The position numbers were made by a program, and so were the translations under genes. 64,000 bases of DNA from the NCBI RefSeq assembly GCF_900167945.1, contig NZ_FUZA01000001.1, positions 1,302,001-1,366,000 of the forward strand. The letters are read 5' to 3'. Origin of the DNA: Dyadobacter psychrophilus. GTDB lineage: Bacteria > Bacteroidota > Bacteroidia > Cytophagales > Spirosomataceae. Shown here one piece after another: positions 17,657-26,703 of this stretch (position 1 is the stretch's first letter; every line of letters starts with the position of its first letter). The notes under the pieces were generated by a model. It did no database searches and was not told the DNA's origin. It saw only the letters and a program-made list of their open reading frames with translations.

Positions 17657-18571
17657 ATGAACAGCCGACAACTTGATCTAGCAAAAGTAAGGGAGTTTGG
17701 CAATCTGGAATTTCTGGCGAAGCAACTGGTGGAAGGTTTCATCACCGGTCTGCACAAATCTCCGTTTCACGGCTTTTCAGTTGAATTCGCTGAACATCAG
17801 CTTTATAACACGGGAGAATCCACACGTAACATTGATTGGAAGGTCTATGCAAAAACAGACCGCCTTTATGTAAAACGTTACGAAGAAGAGACCAATCTCC
17901 GCTGCCATTTGTTGCTGGACACTTCCTCTTCCATGTATTATCCGGAAGAAAGTTTTGGTAAAATGACATTCAGTGTCATGGCGGCGGCAAGCCTCACTTA
18001 TCTTCTGCAAAGACAAAAAGACGCCGTAAGTCTCTGCACATTTTCAGAAAACATTGAAATTCAGACGGCTGTGAAGTCAACGCCTTCGCATGTGCACAAG
18101 ATCATACTCGAACTGGATAATGTGCTGCAAAGCAAAAGGCCGCTCCTCAAAACATCCGTTGCTAGCGTCTTGCACCAAATAGCCGAAAAGATACATAAGC
18201 GCTCGCTCGTTGTGATTTTCAGCGATATGTTCGATAACCTGGAAGAAGCCGACAAAATTTTCTCCGCATTGCAGCATTTAAGGCACAATCTGCATGAAGT
18301 GCTCCTTTTTCACGTTACGGATCGCAATACCGAAGAGCTGTTCGCTTTTGAAAATCGCCCCTACGAATTCATAGACCTGGAATCCGGCGAAAGGATCAAG
18401 ATTCAGCCTGATCAGGTGAGAGATTCCTATAAGGAATTTGTAGGCGACTTTTATCAAAAACTAAAACTGAAATGCGGTCAGTATAAGATCGATTTTATTG
18501 AAGCTGATATTGCAAAAGGCTTTGATCCGATCCTGATGGCCTATTTGGTAAAACACTCAAAAATGAGGTAA
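17657..18571 (+). CDS. DUF58 domain protein (von Willebrand A-like)
   Basis: This is 304 residues with the DUF58 signature around residues 34-95. HGFSVEFAEHQLYNTGEST is followed by NIDWKVYAKTDRLYVKRYEEET. After it comes LLLDTSSSMYY, whose DTSSS (88-92) is a MIDAS-type metal site of a vWA fold. The later part (VVIFSDMFDN) completes the vWA domain. Such proteins usually act with a MoxR-type AAA ATPase as a chaperone pair. The ATPase gene is not next to it here, and there are no membrane segments. It starts 12 bases after rlpA. Confidence 0.9.
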   Translation: MNSRQLDLAKVREFGNLEFLAKQLVEGFITGLHKSPFHGFSVEFAEHQLYNTGESTRNIDWKVYAKTDRLYVKRYEEETNLRCHLLLDTSSSMYYPEESFGKMTFSVMAAASLTYLLQRQKDAVSLCTFSENIEIQTAVKSTPSHVHKIILELDNVLQSKRPLLKTSVASVLHQIAEKIHKRSLVVIFSDMFDNLEEADKIFSALQHLRHNLHEVLLFHVTDRNTEELFAFENRPYEFIDLESGERIKIQPDQVRDSYKEFVGDFYQKLKLKCGQYKIDFIEADIAKGFDPILMAYLVKHSKMR

Positions 18572-18622
18572 TTTTTTCAGAAATTTGATTGCAGATCCCC
18601 ACTCCTTCTGTATATCAGTTCT

Positions 18623-19771
18623 ATGAAAAAATATTTTACTCTCTTCCTCTATTTTACCGTAACAATTTCCCTGCTAAGCAATTGCAAATCAGCCGAAAAG
18701 TCCTTAAAAAGAGGTGATTTCGACGATTCGGTCATTCGGGCAGCTGAAAAATTGAGGGGTAACCCGGAACATAGCTCTTCCATCGATATCCTCAAACAAG
18801 CTTATCCGTTAGCGCTTGAACAGCATCTGAATGATATTAAGCAAAATAAGGAGTCCGAGGACCTTTTCAAATGGGAAGCGGAACTTCAATCCTTCGAAAA
18901 ACTCAACCGGCTTTTTCAGATTATAGAACAATGTGGTTCGTGCAGCAAGATTGTTACCGCTCAAAATTTTGCACAGGAAGAGAAAATGGCCAGGCACAAT
19001 GCTGCCAACGTCCGTTACAAAGAAGCGCAAACATTGTTGGCCATAGGCGATCGGGAAAATGCCCGCAAGGCATACGAGCATTTCGAGGTGGTGAATAGCA
19101 TTCTGCCGAACTTCAATGATGTGAAAAAAAAGCTGGACCTGGCTTATGAAATTGCTTCGTTTAAAGTGGTTGTAGAACAAGTGCTTGTCACTTCCAGGAC
19201 TTATCAGTTGAGCAATGAATATTTTCAGGAGCGGGTTAATGAGTATCTGCAAACCAACAAGCGGCTGAACAAATTCGTAAGGTTTTATATGCCGGAAGAA
19301 GCCGCAAACCTTAAAATACAACCAGATCACATTATCAAGCTCCAATTTGATGACTTCGTCGTAGGAAATACGCTCGTTGAGAAAAATACGGAAGTTGTGA
19401 TCAGCAAAGACAGCGTAAAAATTGGTGAGAAACAGGTGGGGAGGTCTAAAAAGCCAGTTTACGATAAGGTGACAGCCAAATTTACCCAAAGTCGTAAAAC
19501 CGTCCTTTCCGCCGGACTGCTGGATATGCAGATCATGGATTTTAAAACAAAACGTGTGGTGACCCAGGAAAAATTCAATGGGGAATATAACTGGATGTGC
19601 GAATGGGCACATTTCAATGGTGATGAACGTGCACTTACAGCGGCCCAGATTCGCCAGTGTAAAAGTCAGGAATTATTGCCTCCTGCGCCCCAGCAACTGT
19701 TTATTGAATTCAGCAAACCCATTTATGAACGCCTTACCAGTAAATTGCAAACCTACTACGCGAAATACTGA
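18623..19771 (+). CDS. Conserved lipoprotein with TPR-like helical repeats, function unknown
   Basis: This is 382 residues starting with a lipoprotein signal (SLLSNC, cysteine 21) and KSAEKSLKRGDFDDSVIRAA, which reads like a first TPR helix pair. Helices continue to about residue 190 (YKEAQTLLAIGDRENARKAY). The second half is beta-rich (VVISKDSVKIGEKQ, TAKFTQSRKTVLSAGLL). I do not recognise a named family or a catalytic motif. It lies 51 bases after the DUF58 gene on the same strand and could share its transcript. An envelope scaffold or assembly role is a guess from the TPR and lipoprotein features. Confidence 0.75.
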   Translation: MKKYFTLFLYFTVTISLLSNCKSAEKSLKRGDFDDSVIRAAEKLRGNPEHSSSIDILKQAYPLALEQHLNDIKQNKESEDLFKWEAELQSFEKLNRLFQIIEQCGSCSKIVTAQNFAQEEKMARHNAANVRYKEAQTLLAIGDRENARKAYEHFEVVNSILPNFNDVKKKLDLAYEIASFKVVVEQVLVTSRTYQLSNEYFQERVNEYLQTNKRLNKFVRFYMPEEAANLKIQPDHIIKLQFDDFVVGNTLVEKNTEVVISKDSVKIGEKQVGRSKKPVYDKVTAKFTQSRKTVLSAGLLDMQIMDFKTKRVVTQEKFNGEYNWMCEWAHFNGDERALTAAQIRQCKSQELLPPAPQQLFIEFSKPIYERLTSKLQTYYAKY

Positions 19772-19790
19772 TAAGGCGCTTTTTTAATAA

Positions 19791-21164
19791 TTAGGTGTTA
19801 AGAAAAAGGGACATAAAGAGTTCATCCAGGCTAGCAACAGCAATAACCTCGATCCTGAATTTTTTTAAGTCCAACCCTCTGCTGTTGTATTTCGAAATGT
19901 AAACCTTTTTAAAACCCAGCTTTTCCGCTTCAAAGATCCGGTTTTCGATCCTGCTCACGGCCCTTACTTCTCCCCCAAGCCCAACTTCTGCCGCAAAACA
20001 GACCGAAGGCGGAATAAATTTATCTTCATAAGAAGAAACAATAGAAGCAATGACAGCCAGGTCAATCGCAGGGTCTTCGACCTTTAATCCGCCGGCCACA
20101 TTCAAAAACACATCCTGAACGCCTAACCTGAATCCGCCACGCTTCTCCAAAACGGCCAGCAACATTTGAAGCCGCTTACCATCAAAACCGGTGCTGCTAC
20201 GTTGTGGCGTTCCATAATTGGCGACGCTGACAAGGGATTGAATTTCAATCAATAAAGGCCTGTTTCCTTCCATCATAGATCCAATTGCAATGCCGCTAAC
20301 CGGTTCGTCGCGCTGGGAAATGAGTATTTCAGAGGGGTTACTAACTTGCCGCAGACCGGAGCCATGCATTTCGTAAATGCCAAGCTCGGATGTGCTTCCG
20401 AAACGGTTTTTCACGGTCCTGAGAATGCGGTAAGTGTTATGCCGGTCACCCTCAAATTGCAAAACCGTATCCACCATGTGTTCCAGCACTTTGGGGCCTG
20501 CCAGTGAACCGTCTTTGGTTATATGGCCGATCAGGAAAACAGGCACACCCATTTCCTTGGCGTATTTCATAAACTCGGCTGTACATTCCCTCACCTGCGA
20601 CACACTGCCTGCACCCGACTCAATATAAGTCGATTGCATGGTCTGGATCGAATCAATGATCAGGATTTCGGGCTGAAAATCTTCAATTTGCCGGAAGATG
20701 TTTTGGGTGTGCGTTTCGGTGAGAATAAAGCAGTTGTCGCTCTTGGAATCCATGCGTTCCGCCCGCATCTTGATCTGTTGATCGGATTCTTCTCCTGAAA
20801 CGTAAAGCACTTTCTTATTGGAAAGCGTAAGTGCTATCTGCAGCATTAATGTCGACTTCCCGATTCCTGGCTCCCCGCCTATCAAAACCAGTGAACCCTG
20901 CACAATTCCGCCGCCTAACACACGATTGAGCTCGCCATCGAATGTAGTAATCCTCGGCTCATTCTGATATTCTATCTCAGCAATGGATCGCGGCCTGCTG
21001 GCCAGGTTTACGCCTTTCCAGGCAACGGCTGTCTTCTTATCTTCTTTTTCAATAACTTCCTGAACAAAAGTATTCCATTCTCCGCAGGAGGGGCAGCGGC
21101 CCACCCATTTGGGTGAATTATACCCACATTCCTGACAAAAATAGGCTGTCTTGGCTTTGGCCAT
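19791..21164 (-). CDS. radA: DNA repair protein RadA
   Basis: This is 457 residues in the canonical order. A zinc finger with cysteines 10, 13, 24 and 27 comes first, then the RecA-like core with Walker A GGEPGIGKST, LYVSGEES and Walker B EILIIDSIQTM. The RadA-specific KNRFGS motif follows, then a C-terminal Lon-protease-like domain (FLNVAGGLKVEDPAIDLAVI). RadA is a hexameric helicase that drives branch migration in recombination intermediates. The length is normal. It converges on the TPR lipoprotein gene with 19 bases between stops. Confidence 0.97.
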   Translation of the reverse strand: MAKAKTAYFCQECGYNSPKWVGRCPSCGEWNTFVQEVIEKEDKKTAVAWKGVNLASRPRSIAEIEYQNEPRITTFDGELNRVLGGGIVQGSLVLIGGEPGIGKSTLMLQIALTLSNKKVLYVSGEESDQQIKMRAERMDSKSDNCFILTETHTQNIFRQIEDFQPEILIIDSIQTMQSTYIESGAGSVSQVRECTAEFMKYAKEMGVPVFLIGHITKDGSLAGPKVLEHMVDTVLQFEGDRHNTYRILRTVKNRFGSTSELGIYEMHGSGLRQVSNPSEILISQRDEPVSGIAIGSMMEGNRPLLIEIQSLVSVANYGTPQRSSTGFDGKRLQMLLAVLEKRGGFRLGVQDVFLNVAGGLKVEDPAIDLAVIASIVSSYEDKFIPPSVCFAAEVGLGGEVRAVSRIENRIFEAEKLGFKKVYISKYNSRGLDLKKFRIEVIAVASLDELFMSLFLNT

Positions 21165-21331
21165 AAGTAGAAAAGTAATATTTATATATCCTTAGAAACT
21201 AACACGATTTAGCCAATAATTATCCAAATATTTGTACGTTTCAACCACAAAATCAAAAAAAATATAGGCTGGGTATAGTTTTTTATTTTTTGGCGTTATT
21301 AACCGGTTTTACTTAAAAAATTATATTATCC

Positions 21332-22051
21332 ATGAACATCCTGACAAAAGTAGCTTGTATGTGTCTGTTATGCCTTACGGCCATAACATCTGCACAAGCT
21401 CAGAAAAAAGGTTTTGCGTTCGGTATTAAGGGTGGTGTGAATTTGTCACGCCTGACGATGGGAGATGTTTTTACGACAAGATACGATGCTGCGGGAAACC
21501 CATATCTGGGATATGATGGTAAAGAAGTGAAAGATAATCTGAAACAAAGCTTTGATACAAGAACAGGTGCAGTCGGCGGAATTTATGCAAGATTCGGCCG
21601 CACATTCTTTATTCAGCCGGAAGTTTTGGTTTCAACTAAAGGCGGGTCATTTGAAATTATAAAAAACGATCTTGAAAGTCCGGTTAGCGAAACGGTTAAC
21701 ATCAAATACAGTAACATTGATGTGCCTCTGCTGATCGGTTTCAAAGGTGGGCCACTTCGTATTTTGGCTGGGCCGGTCACTTCATTTAGAATCGGCGATA
21801 ATCAGCGTTTAAGAGACGCTTTCGAGCATTACACTTCGGATCTTAACAATGCAATGTCCGAAGCAACATTCGGTTACCAACTGGGTGCTGGGCTGGATAT
21901 CGGCAGTTTCAGTCTGGATGTGAGAAGGGAAGGTTCTTTTACCAATCTTGCCTCGTTCCAGGTAAATGGGCAAACAATCGGGAACGGAAATGATACAGTG
22001 AAACAAAAAATAAAATCCTGGCAGGTAACGCTTGGTTTGAAGTTATTCTGA
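21332..22051 (+). CDS. Outer-membrane beta-barrel protein (PorT/OMP_b-brl family)
   Basis: This is 239 residues with a signal peptide ending at AQAQ. Strands typical of the Bacteroidota small-barrel family follow: FGIKGGVNLSRL, GGIYARFGRTFFIQPEVLVS and the final WQVTLGLKLF. About eight strands can be traced, and the C-terminal phenylalanine is the usual barrel end. It is monocistronic and followed by a terminator shared with the LytTR gene. The function is unknown. Confidence 0.88.
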   Translation: MNILTKVACMCLLCLTAITSAQAQKKGFAFGIKGGVNLSRLTMGDVFTTRYDAAGNPYLGYDGKEVKDNLKQSFDTRTGAVGGIYARFGRTFFIQPEVLVSTKGGSFEIIKNDLESPVSETVNIKYSNIDVPLLIGFKGGPLRILAGPVTSFRIGDNQRLRDAFEHYTSDLNNAMSEATFGYQLGAGLDIGSFSLDVRREGSFTNLASFQVNGQTIGNGNDTVKQKIKSWQVTLGLKLF

Positions 22052-22080
22052 CAAGCGATTTAATGTTGGCCTGAAAACAA

Positions 22081-22118
22081 AACAAGCAGCCTTCGATCTG
22101 AGCGATGGCTGCTGTTTT
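22081..22118. terminator. Terminator between the porin-like and LytTR genes
   Basis: AGCAGCC and GGCTGCT form the stem around a 15-base loop, with A-rich sequence before and TTTTT after. It sits between two converging genes. Confidence 0.7.
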
Positions 22119-22154
22119 TATGAATAACCCACTAATTTAATTCACCAAAAGTTC

Positions 22155-22553
22155 TTATGCGGAAATGCGCAGATTCGTATGGTCAAGCATTCCAGTAATT
22201 TCTTTGATTTTCCTGCGTGAAACAACCACTTCTTTGCCACAAGACAATTTTAACATGCGGTCGTCTTCAAGGCGCGCCACCACGTAATCCGAATTAACAA
22301 GATAGGATTTGTGAACACGCATGAAATTTGGATTTAACTGACCGGCCAAAGATTTCAAAGTTTTGGAAACCAGATACTTTTTGCCGGTGTTCGTATATAT
22401 AAATGTGTAATTGCCTTCTCCTTCAAGAAAAGTGATTACTTCAGGAGCTAAATATATGGTCCGTCCCATAGATTGCACGGAGATCGAAGAAGCGCTGCCA
22501 TTAATTGATTTTCCTGACAGGTTGGGGTGTGTAAAGCTTGAAAAGTTTTTCAT
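22155..22553 (-). CDS. LytTR-type DNA-binding regulator without receiver domain
   Basis: This is 132 residues from the ATG at 22553, consisting essentially of a LytTR domain. VITFLEGEGNYTFIYTNTGK is followed by LVSKTLKSLAGQLNPNFMRV, then HKSYLVNSDYVVARLEDD and VVVSRRKIKEI. An ATG at 22652 is in frame, but the added 33 residues look non-coding and would overlap a possible -7 box (CAAAATTA on the plus strand, 22590-22597). No receiver or membrane domain is attached, and no histidine kinase lies nearby, so its signal input is unclear. TACGTA repeats upstream may be an operator. Confidence 0.88.
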   Translation of the reverse strand: MKNFSSFTHPNLSGKSINGSASSISVQSMGRTIYLAPEVITFLEGEGNYTFIYTNTGKKYLVSKTLKSLAGQLNPNFMRVHKSYLVNSDYVVARLEDDRMLKLSCGKEVVVSRRKIKEITGMLDHTNLRISA

Positions 22554-22885
22554 GGTAACAGAGACTAATGTTGTTTTGTTTTCTTGAATCAAAATTAGCA
22601 TATAGCGTACATCCCGGAAATACGTAAAAGTACGTACGAGTTTGTAACTCATTGAAAATCAAAACAATAATATTTGAGCAAAACCCAAAAGACGTAAGTA
22701 AACTTAGTAAAATGCGTAATTTTACTTACTCCGGAAATTTGCTTCAAATTCTAAATCCTCAGCTACAAAGTGATTCAAGCCGATCTATTCACATCAGGAG
22801 GCCGAACTTTAATTATCTTTGCACCGATTTTGGTGTGAATCCTGATCCATATCATCCTCCAGTCATTTGATAACAACAATAGTTT
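22554..22885 (+). promoter_or_regulatory. Intergenic region with pheS promoter and TACGTA repeats
   Basis: This 332-base divergent region holds no convincing gene. A -7 box TATCTTTG is at 22814-22821, about 64 bases before pheS, without a clear -33 TTG. Two TACGTA hexamers ten bases apart lie at 22621-22636 on the LytTR side. I see no tRNA-box or attenuator structure in the pheS leader. Confidence 0.5.
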
Positions 22886-23926
22886 ATGGTTACCGAACGC
22901 GTTAAAGAATTAATTTCGGAAATTGAACAAATCACAGTTGATAGTAAGGATCAGCTGGAAGCTTTCCGCCTCAGATATATCAGCAAAAAGGGCGTAGTTA
23001 CAGAATTGTTCGAAGGTTTAAAAAACATTCCTCAGGAGGACCGTCGTGCGGTGGGCCAGGAGCTGAACACACTTAAAAACCTTGCGCAGAACCGTTTCCA
23101 GGAATTTAACGCGGCCATAGAAAGCGCCTCTGATACGAACCCGGAGATGGTTATTGACCTTACTTTACCGGTTGTTCCCAATCAGCAGGGCAGCTTGCAC
23201 CCGCTCACCATTGTGAGAAGGCGTATCATTGAGATTTTCGAGCGAATGGGTTTCAATGTTTCCTATGGGCCGGAAATCGAAAAGGACTGGTACAATTTCA
23301 GTGCTTTGAACTTTGCCGACAACCACCCGGCGCGTGAAATGCAGGATACGTTCTTTATTTCAAAAAGTGAGGGTGAAGTTAAAGATGATATGCTGCTGCG
23401 TACGCACACATCCAATGTGCAGGTTAGGCTTATGGAAAGACAAAAACCGCCGATCAGGTCGATTATGCCCGGGCGTGTTTTCCGGAACGAAGCAATTTCC
23501 GCCCGTGCGCACTGCGTTTTTCACCAGGTTGAAGGTTTATATGTGGATCGGAATGTGAGTTTTAAAGATTTGAAAGACACATTATACCACTTTGCCAAAG
23601 AGATGTTTGGTAAGGAGTCCAAAATCCGACTGCGTCCCTCCTATTTCCCTTTTACAGAGCCGAGCGCCGAGATTGACGTAACGTGTTTTATTTGCAAAGG
23701 CAAAGGCTGTAACATCTGTAAATATACGGGCTGGGTAGAAATCGCGGGCTCTGGAATGGTGGATCCTAATGTGTTGACAAACTGTGGTATCGACAGCGAA
23801 GAATACACGGGCTTCGCATTTGGAATGGGGATTGAGCGGATTACAATGCTTCGTTATGGCATTAATGACCTGCGTTTGTTTACAGAAAACGATGTGCGCT
23901 TTTTAAGACAATTTGAGGGCGCGTAG
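22886..23926 (+). CDS. pheS: Phenylalanine-tRNA ligase alpha subunit
   Basis: This is 346 residues, normal for PheS. The N-terminal coiled coil (residues ~1-90) is followed by the class II catalytic core. Motif 2 has SIMPGRVFRNEAISARAHC and FHQVEGLYVDRNVSF. Next come RPSYFPFTEPSAEIDVTC and motif 3 GFAFGMGIERITMLRYGI. A four-cysteine CFICKGKGCNICK insert follows the PSAEIDV block, as in many PheS proteins of this phylum. It charges tRNA-Phe together with PheT, which is not adjacent here. Confidence 0.97.
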   Translation: MVTERVKELISEIEQITVDSKDQLEAFRLRYISKKGVVTELFEGLKNIPQEDRRAVGQELNTLKNLAQNRFQEFNAAIESASDTNPEMVIDLTLPVVPNQQGSLHPLTIVRRRIIEIFERMGFNVSYGPEIEKDWYNFSALNFADNHPAREMQDTFFISKSEGEVKDDMLLRTHTSNVQVRLMERQKPPIRSIMPGRVFRNEAISARAHCVFHQVEGLYVDRNVSFKDLKDTLYHFAKEMFGKESKIRLRPSYFPFTEPSAEIDVTCFICKGKGCNICKYTGWVEIAGSGMVDPNVLTNCGIDSEEYTGFAFGMGIERITMLRYGINDLRLFTENDVRFLRQFEGA

Positions 23927-23974
23927 TTCAAGGTTTGTAGTTTCGAATAACAAAGTAAAAAGCCATTATAGTGT

Positions 23975-24033
23975 AAATTAAAAAGCTCAAAGTGAAGAGA
24001 AGTTGTCTCTTTTAACTTTGAGCTTTTTAATTT
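23975..24033. terminator. Long imperfect hairpin after pheS
   Basis: A 19-base arm (23975-23993, core AAAAAGCTCAAAGT) pairs with 24015-24033. An inner AGAGA/TCTCT stem surrounds a five-base loop. T-rich arms on both sides make it a likely bidirectional terminator between pheS and the converging esterase gene. Confidence 0.75.
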
Positions 24034-24075
24034 AAACATTATGAACTTTAATCTCTTCAAGGACTTTGAGACACC

Positions 24076-24807
24076 CTAAAACCTCGTCTCCAGGTAATAA
24101 GGAAGCATTCTTTTCCAAACCCACCATTCGTGCGGCATATCCGGCCCCCAGATATCCAGCTCATGCGGAACATTCTTGGACGTTAATATCGACGAAATGG
24201 CTCGGGAATATTCCGGGACTTCATAAGCGCCTGATCCCGTTACGAAATGAATGTGCCGGCTATCGCGATACATGGACAGATGCCACTCTGCTTTCAATTG
24301 CGGCAAATAATGCACCGGCGAATTGAAATAGACATTATCATCGTAATAGCCGTCCGTATACTGGCTCAGATCGTAACACCCGCTCATGGCAATGATGCCG
24401 TGGATATAGTCTGGATGCTTGAAGAACAGGTTTGCCGCGTGCATGGCACCGAAAGATGCTCCTGCTGCTATAATCTCGTTGTTCTGACTTGAAGTATCCT
24501 TAATAAACGGGATCACTTCTTTGATCACATAATCATTAAATAACTGGTGCCGCACCGCTTTGTCATAGCCATGCATATACGGATTCAGCCAGCTCTCCGC
24601 ATTGATACTATTAATACAATAAACTTTTACTTTTCCTGCATTGATATACGGCGCAATGCTCTCTATTAATCCATTTTGTTCGTACTCCAAATAATCCGAC
24701 GCTGCTGTTGGAATCATTAACAAGGCTATTCCATAGTGTCCGTAGACTGCAATATCCATATTCTTATTCAGTGCCGGACTATACCAACCGGTTACTTCAC
24801 GTTGCAT
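24076..24807 (-). CDS. Esterase-like alpha/beta hydrolase
   Basis: This is 243 residues of an alpha/beta hydrolase of the putative-esterase (esterase D-like) group. The nucleophile elbow is GASFG with serine 118. MAVYGHYGIALLMIPTA-type strands precede it, and WGPDMPHEWWVWKRMLPYYL near the end provides the expected histidine. There is no signal peptide, so the protein is cytoplasmic. It lies 118 bases after the circularly permuted ATP-grasp gene on the same strand and may share its transcript. The substrate is unknown. Confidence 0.85.
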   Translation of the reverse strand: MQREVTGWYSPALNKNMDIAVYGHYGIALLMIPTAASDYLEYEQNGLIESIAPYINAGKVKVYCINSINAESWLNPYMHGYDKAVRHQLFNDYVIKEVIPFIKDTSSQNNEIIAAGASFGAMHAANLFFKHPDYIHGIIAMSGCYDLSQYTDGYYDDNVYFNSPVHYLPQLKAEWHLSMYRDSRHIHFVTGSGAYEVPEYSRAISSILTSKNVPHELDIWGPDMPHEWWVWKRMLPYYLETRF

Positions 24808-24925
24808 TGTTTTATCATTTAAGTTGCTTTATATATTGATAAAAATCAGGCAGTCAATAAATCTGGTTTAAAGATTTCATTAAACCGATATCATCAACAG
24901 CCTGCCAGCAACTGTTAATGATAAA

Positions 24926-26356
24926 TTAATACAAAACCCAGGTATCCTTGCCCCCTCCGCCTTGTGACGAATTAACGACCAAAGAACCTTTACGCAGTGC
25001 CACACGTGTAAGCCCGCCCGGGATCACGCTGATGTCATCCCCGTATAATATGTACGGGCGCAGATCCACGTGCCTGCCTTCCGCGTGCCCTTCAACCATA
25101 CAAGGCACCCTCGAAAGTGATATCGTTGGCTGAGCAATGTAGTTTCGGGGGTTATTGCGGATTTTCTCCCTGAACAACTCGTGTTCTTCCGGAGTCGCTT
25201 TCGGCCCGATCAGCATGCCATATCCGCCCGCTTCATTGGCTTCTTTTACAACGAGTTCAGCAATATTTTCAATCACATAATCGAAATCTTCCTGCTCGCC
25301 GCAGATGTATGTTTTTACGTTTGGAATAATAGCTTCCTCACCCAAATAATACTTGATAATGCGCGGAACGTATGCATACACAACCTTATCATCCGCCACA
25401 CCAGTTCCCGGAGCGTTCGCTAATGCAACACGACCTTTCTTATAAACTTCAAAAATGCCTGGAATTCCGATCAATGAATCGGGATTAAATGCTTCCGGAT
25501 CCATGAATGTGTCGTCGATCCTGCGGTATATTACATCTACGATTTGAAGTCCGTTTGTCGTCCGCATCTTCACATAACCATCCGAAACCACCAGATCCCG
25601 CGCGTCCACAAGCTCTACGCCCATTTGCTGCGCCAGATAAGAATGTTCAAAGTAAGCTGAGTTGTAAATGCCGGGCGTCAGGACAGCGACTGTTGGATTA
25701 GGGCGGTCCGCCAGGTGCTGCAACATTTGTAGTAAACGCGTAGGATAATCCGAAACCGGCCTCACGCCCGTTCTGGCCAGCACGTCAGGAAAAATCTGCT
25801 TAGACAGCTCTCTGTTTTCCAGCATATAGGAAACGCCGGATGGGCAGCGCAGGTTGTCTTCCAGGACCATAAAAGTGCCGTCATCACCTTTGATCAAATC
25901 GGTGCCGGTAATGTGGCACCAAATTCCTTTCGGCGGTTTTAGCCCAAGGCAGGGTTTCAAAAAGCATTTACTGGATTCTATCAGTTCTCTCGGCACAACG
26001 CCGTCGTTCAGGATGTTCTGCTCGTTATAAACATCGTCAATAAACATGTTCAGCGCCTTAATGCGCTGTTTGAGGCCGGTTTCCAGCCATTCCCACTCCG
26101 CATTGGAAAGCACCCGCGGGATAATATCTATGGGCATGATCCGTTCGGTGCCCTCGCCTTCGGAATACACATTAAATGTGATCCCCATGGAAAGCAATGC
26201 ACGTTCTGTGGCCAGCTGGCGGTTGGTAAGGTCGTCGTGTGTGAGGTTTTCAAATTTGTTCTTTAAATGTTCGTACCCCGGCCGTATCTCTCCATCTGCG
26301 GTGAACATTTCATCGAAGAAATTTTCGCTTTGATAATTAGAAAATGAAAAATTCAT
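24926..26356 (-). CDS. Circularly permuted type 2 ATP-grasp protein
   Basis: This is 476 residues from the ATG at 26356 (an in-frame TTG lies three codons upstream). Family blocks: FDEMFTADGEIRPGYEHL, then GLKQRIKALNMFIDDVYNEQ, GVSYMLENR, IVDVIYRRIDDTFMDPEAF, and LANAPGTGVADDKVVYAYVP. The C-terminal part ends in VNSSQGGGGKDTWVL. These proteins are predicted peptide or amino-acid ligases. In many genomes they sit with an alpha-E domain protein and a transglutaminase-like protein. Those partners are absent here, and the only neighbour in the same direction is an esterase. The product is unknown. Confidence 0.92.
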   Translation of the reverse strand: MNFSFSNYQSENFFDEMFTADGEIRPGYEHLKNKFENLTHDDLTNRQLATERALLSMGITFNVYSEGEGTERIMPIDIIPRVLSNAEWEWLETGLKQRIKALNMFIDDVYNEQNILNDGVVPRELIESSKCFLKPCLGLKPPKGIWCHITGTDLIKGDDGTFMVLEDNLRCPSGVSYMLENRELSKQIFPDVLARTGVRPVSDYPTRLLQMLQHLADRPNPTVAVLTPGIYNSAYFEHSYLAQQMGVELVDARDLVVSDGYVKMRTTNGLQIVDVIYRRIDDTFMDPEAFNPDSLIGIPGIFEVYKKGRVALANAPGTGVADDKVVYAYVPRIIKYYLGEEAIIPNVKTYICGEQEDFDYVIENIAELVVKEANEAGGYGMLIGPKATPEEHELFREKIRNNPRNYIAQPTISLSRVPCMVEGHAEGRHVDLRPYILYGDDISVIPGGLTRVALRKGSLVVNSSQGGGGKDTWVLY

Positions 26357-26703
26357 ACAATACAAAATTTGAATAAGTATATATCAGTTGTTTACAAAAC
26401 AATATATGGTCAATGTTTGAATTTACAAAACATTCACCAAATCGCAGCTTTGACCAAATAGCCTTTTTCTGAGTAAAAAGAGGACTTTTCTTCTTACTCT
26501 CTTCAACTGGACATGCCTAACGTCCTGAAAGCACGTCTGCAACAAATAAACCGATAAATACCAGGTTATGCTAAATATTAAAATCATGCCGTTCGTTTAA
26601 TGCAAACATTATTTTTCCATTCGATCAAGATGGGTTGCAAGTCCGTGCAGTTACGCTTTTCTTTGCAGGCAGATTAGCCCCGAATCAACGTCTTCATTAC
26701 GAT
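26357..26703. other. Gene-free divergent intergenic region
   Basis: This 347-base AT-rich stretch lies between the divergent ATP-grasp and DUF5723 genes. An in-frame TTG at 26635 would extend the DUF5723 ORF, but the added 23 residues are not signal-like. I see no RNA gene, hairpin or clear TAnnTTTG promoter. Confidence 0.5.

Noticed and set aside
18809-19612. 267-residue open frame on the minus strand
   Set aside because: It lies entirely opposite the TPR lipoprotein gene, which has a lipoprotein signal and protein-like composition. The antisense frame has none, so it is a shadow.
22554-22652. 33-residue N-terminal extension of the LytTR gene
   Set aside because: The extension has no family similarity that I can see and would overlap a possible promoter box. 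The ATG at 22553 gives a compact LytTR protein.
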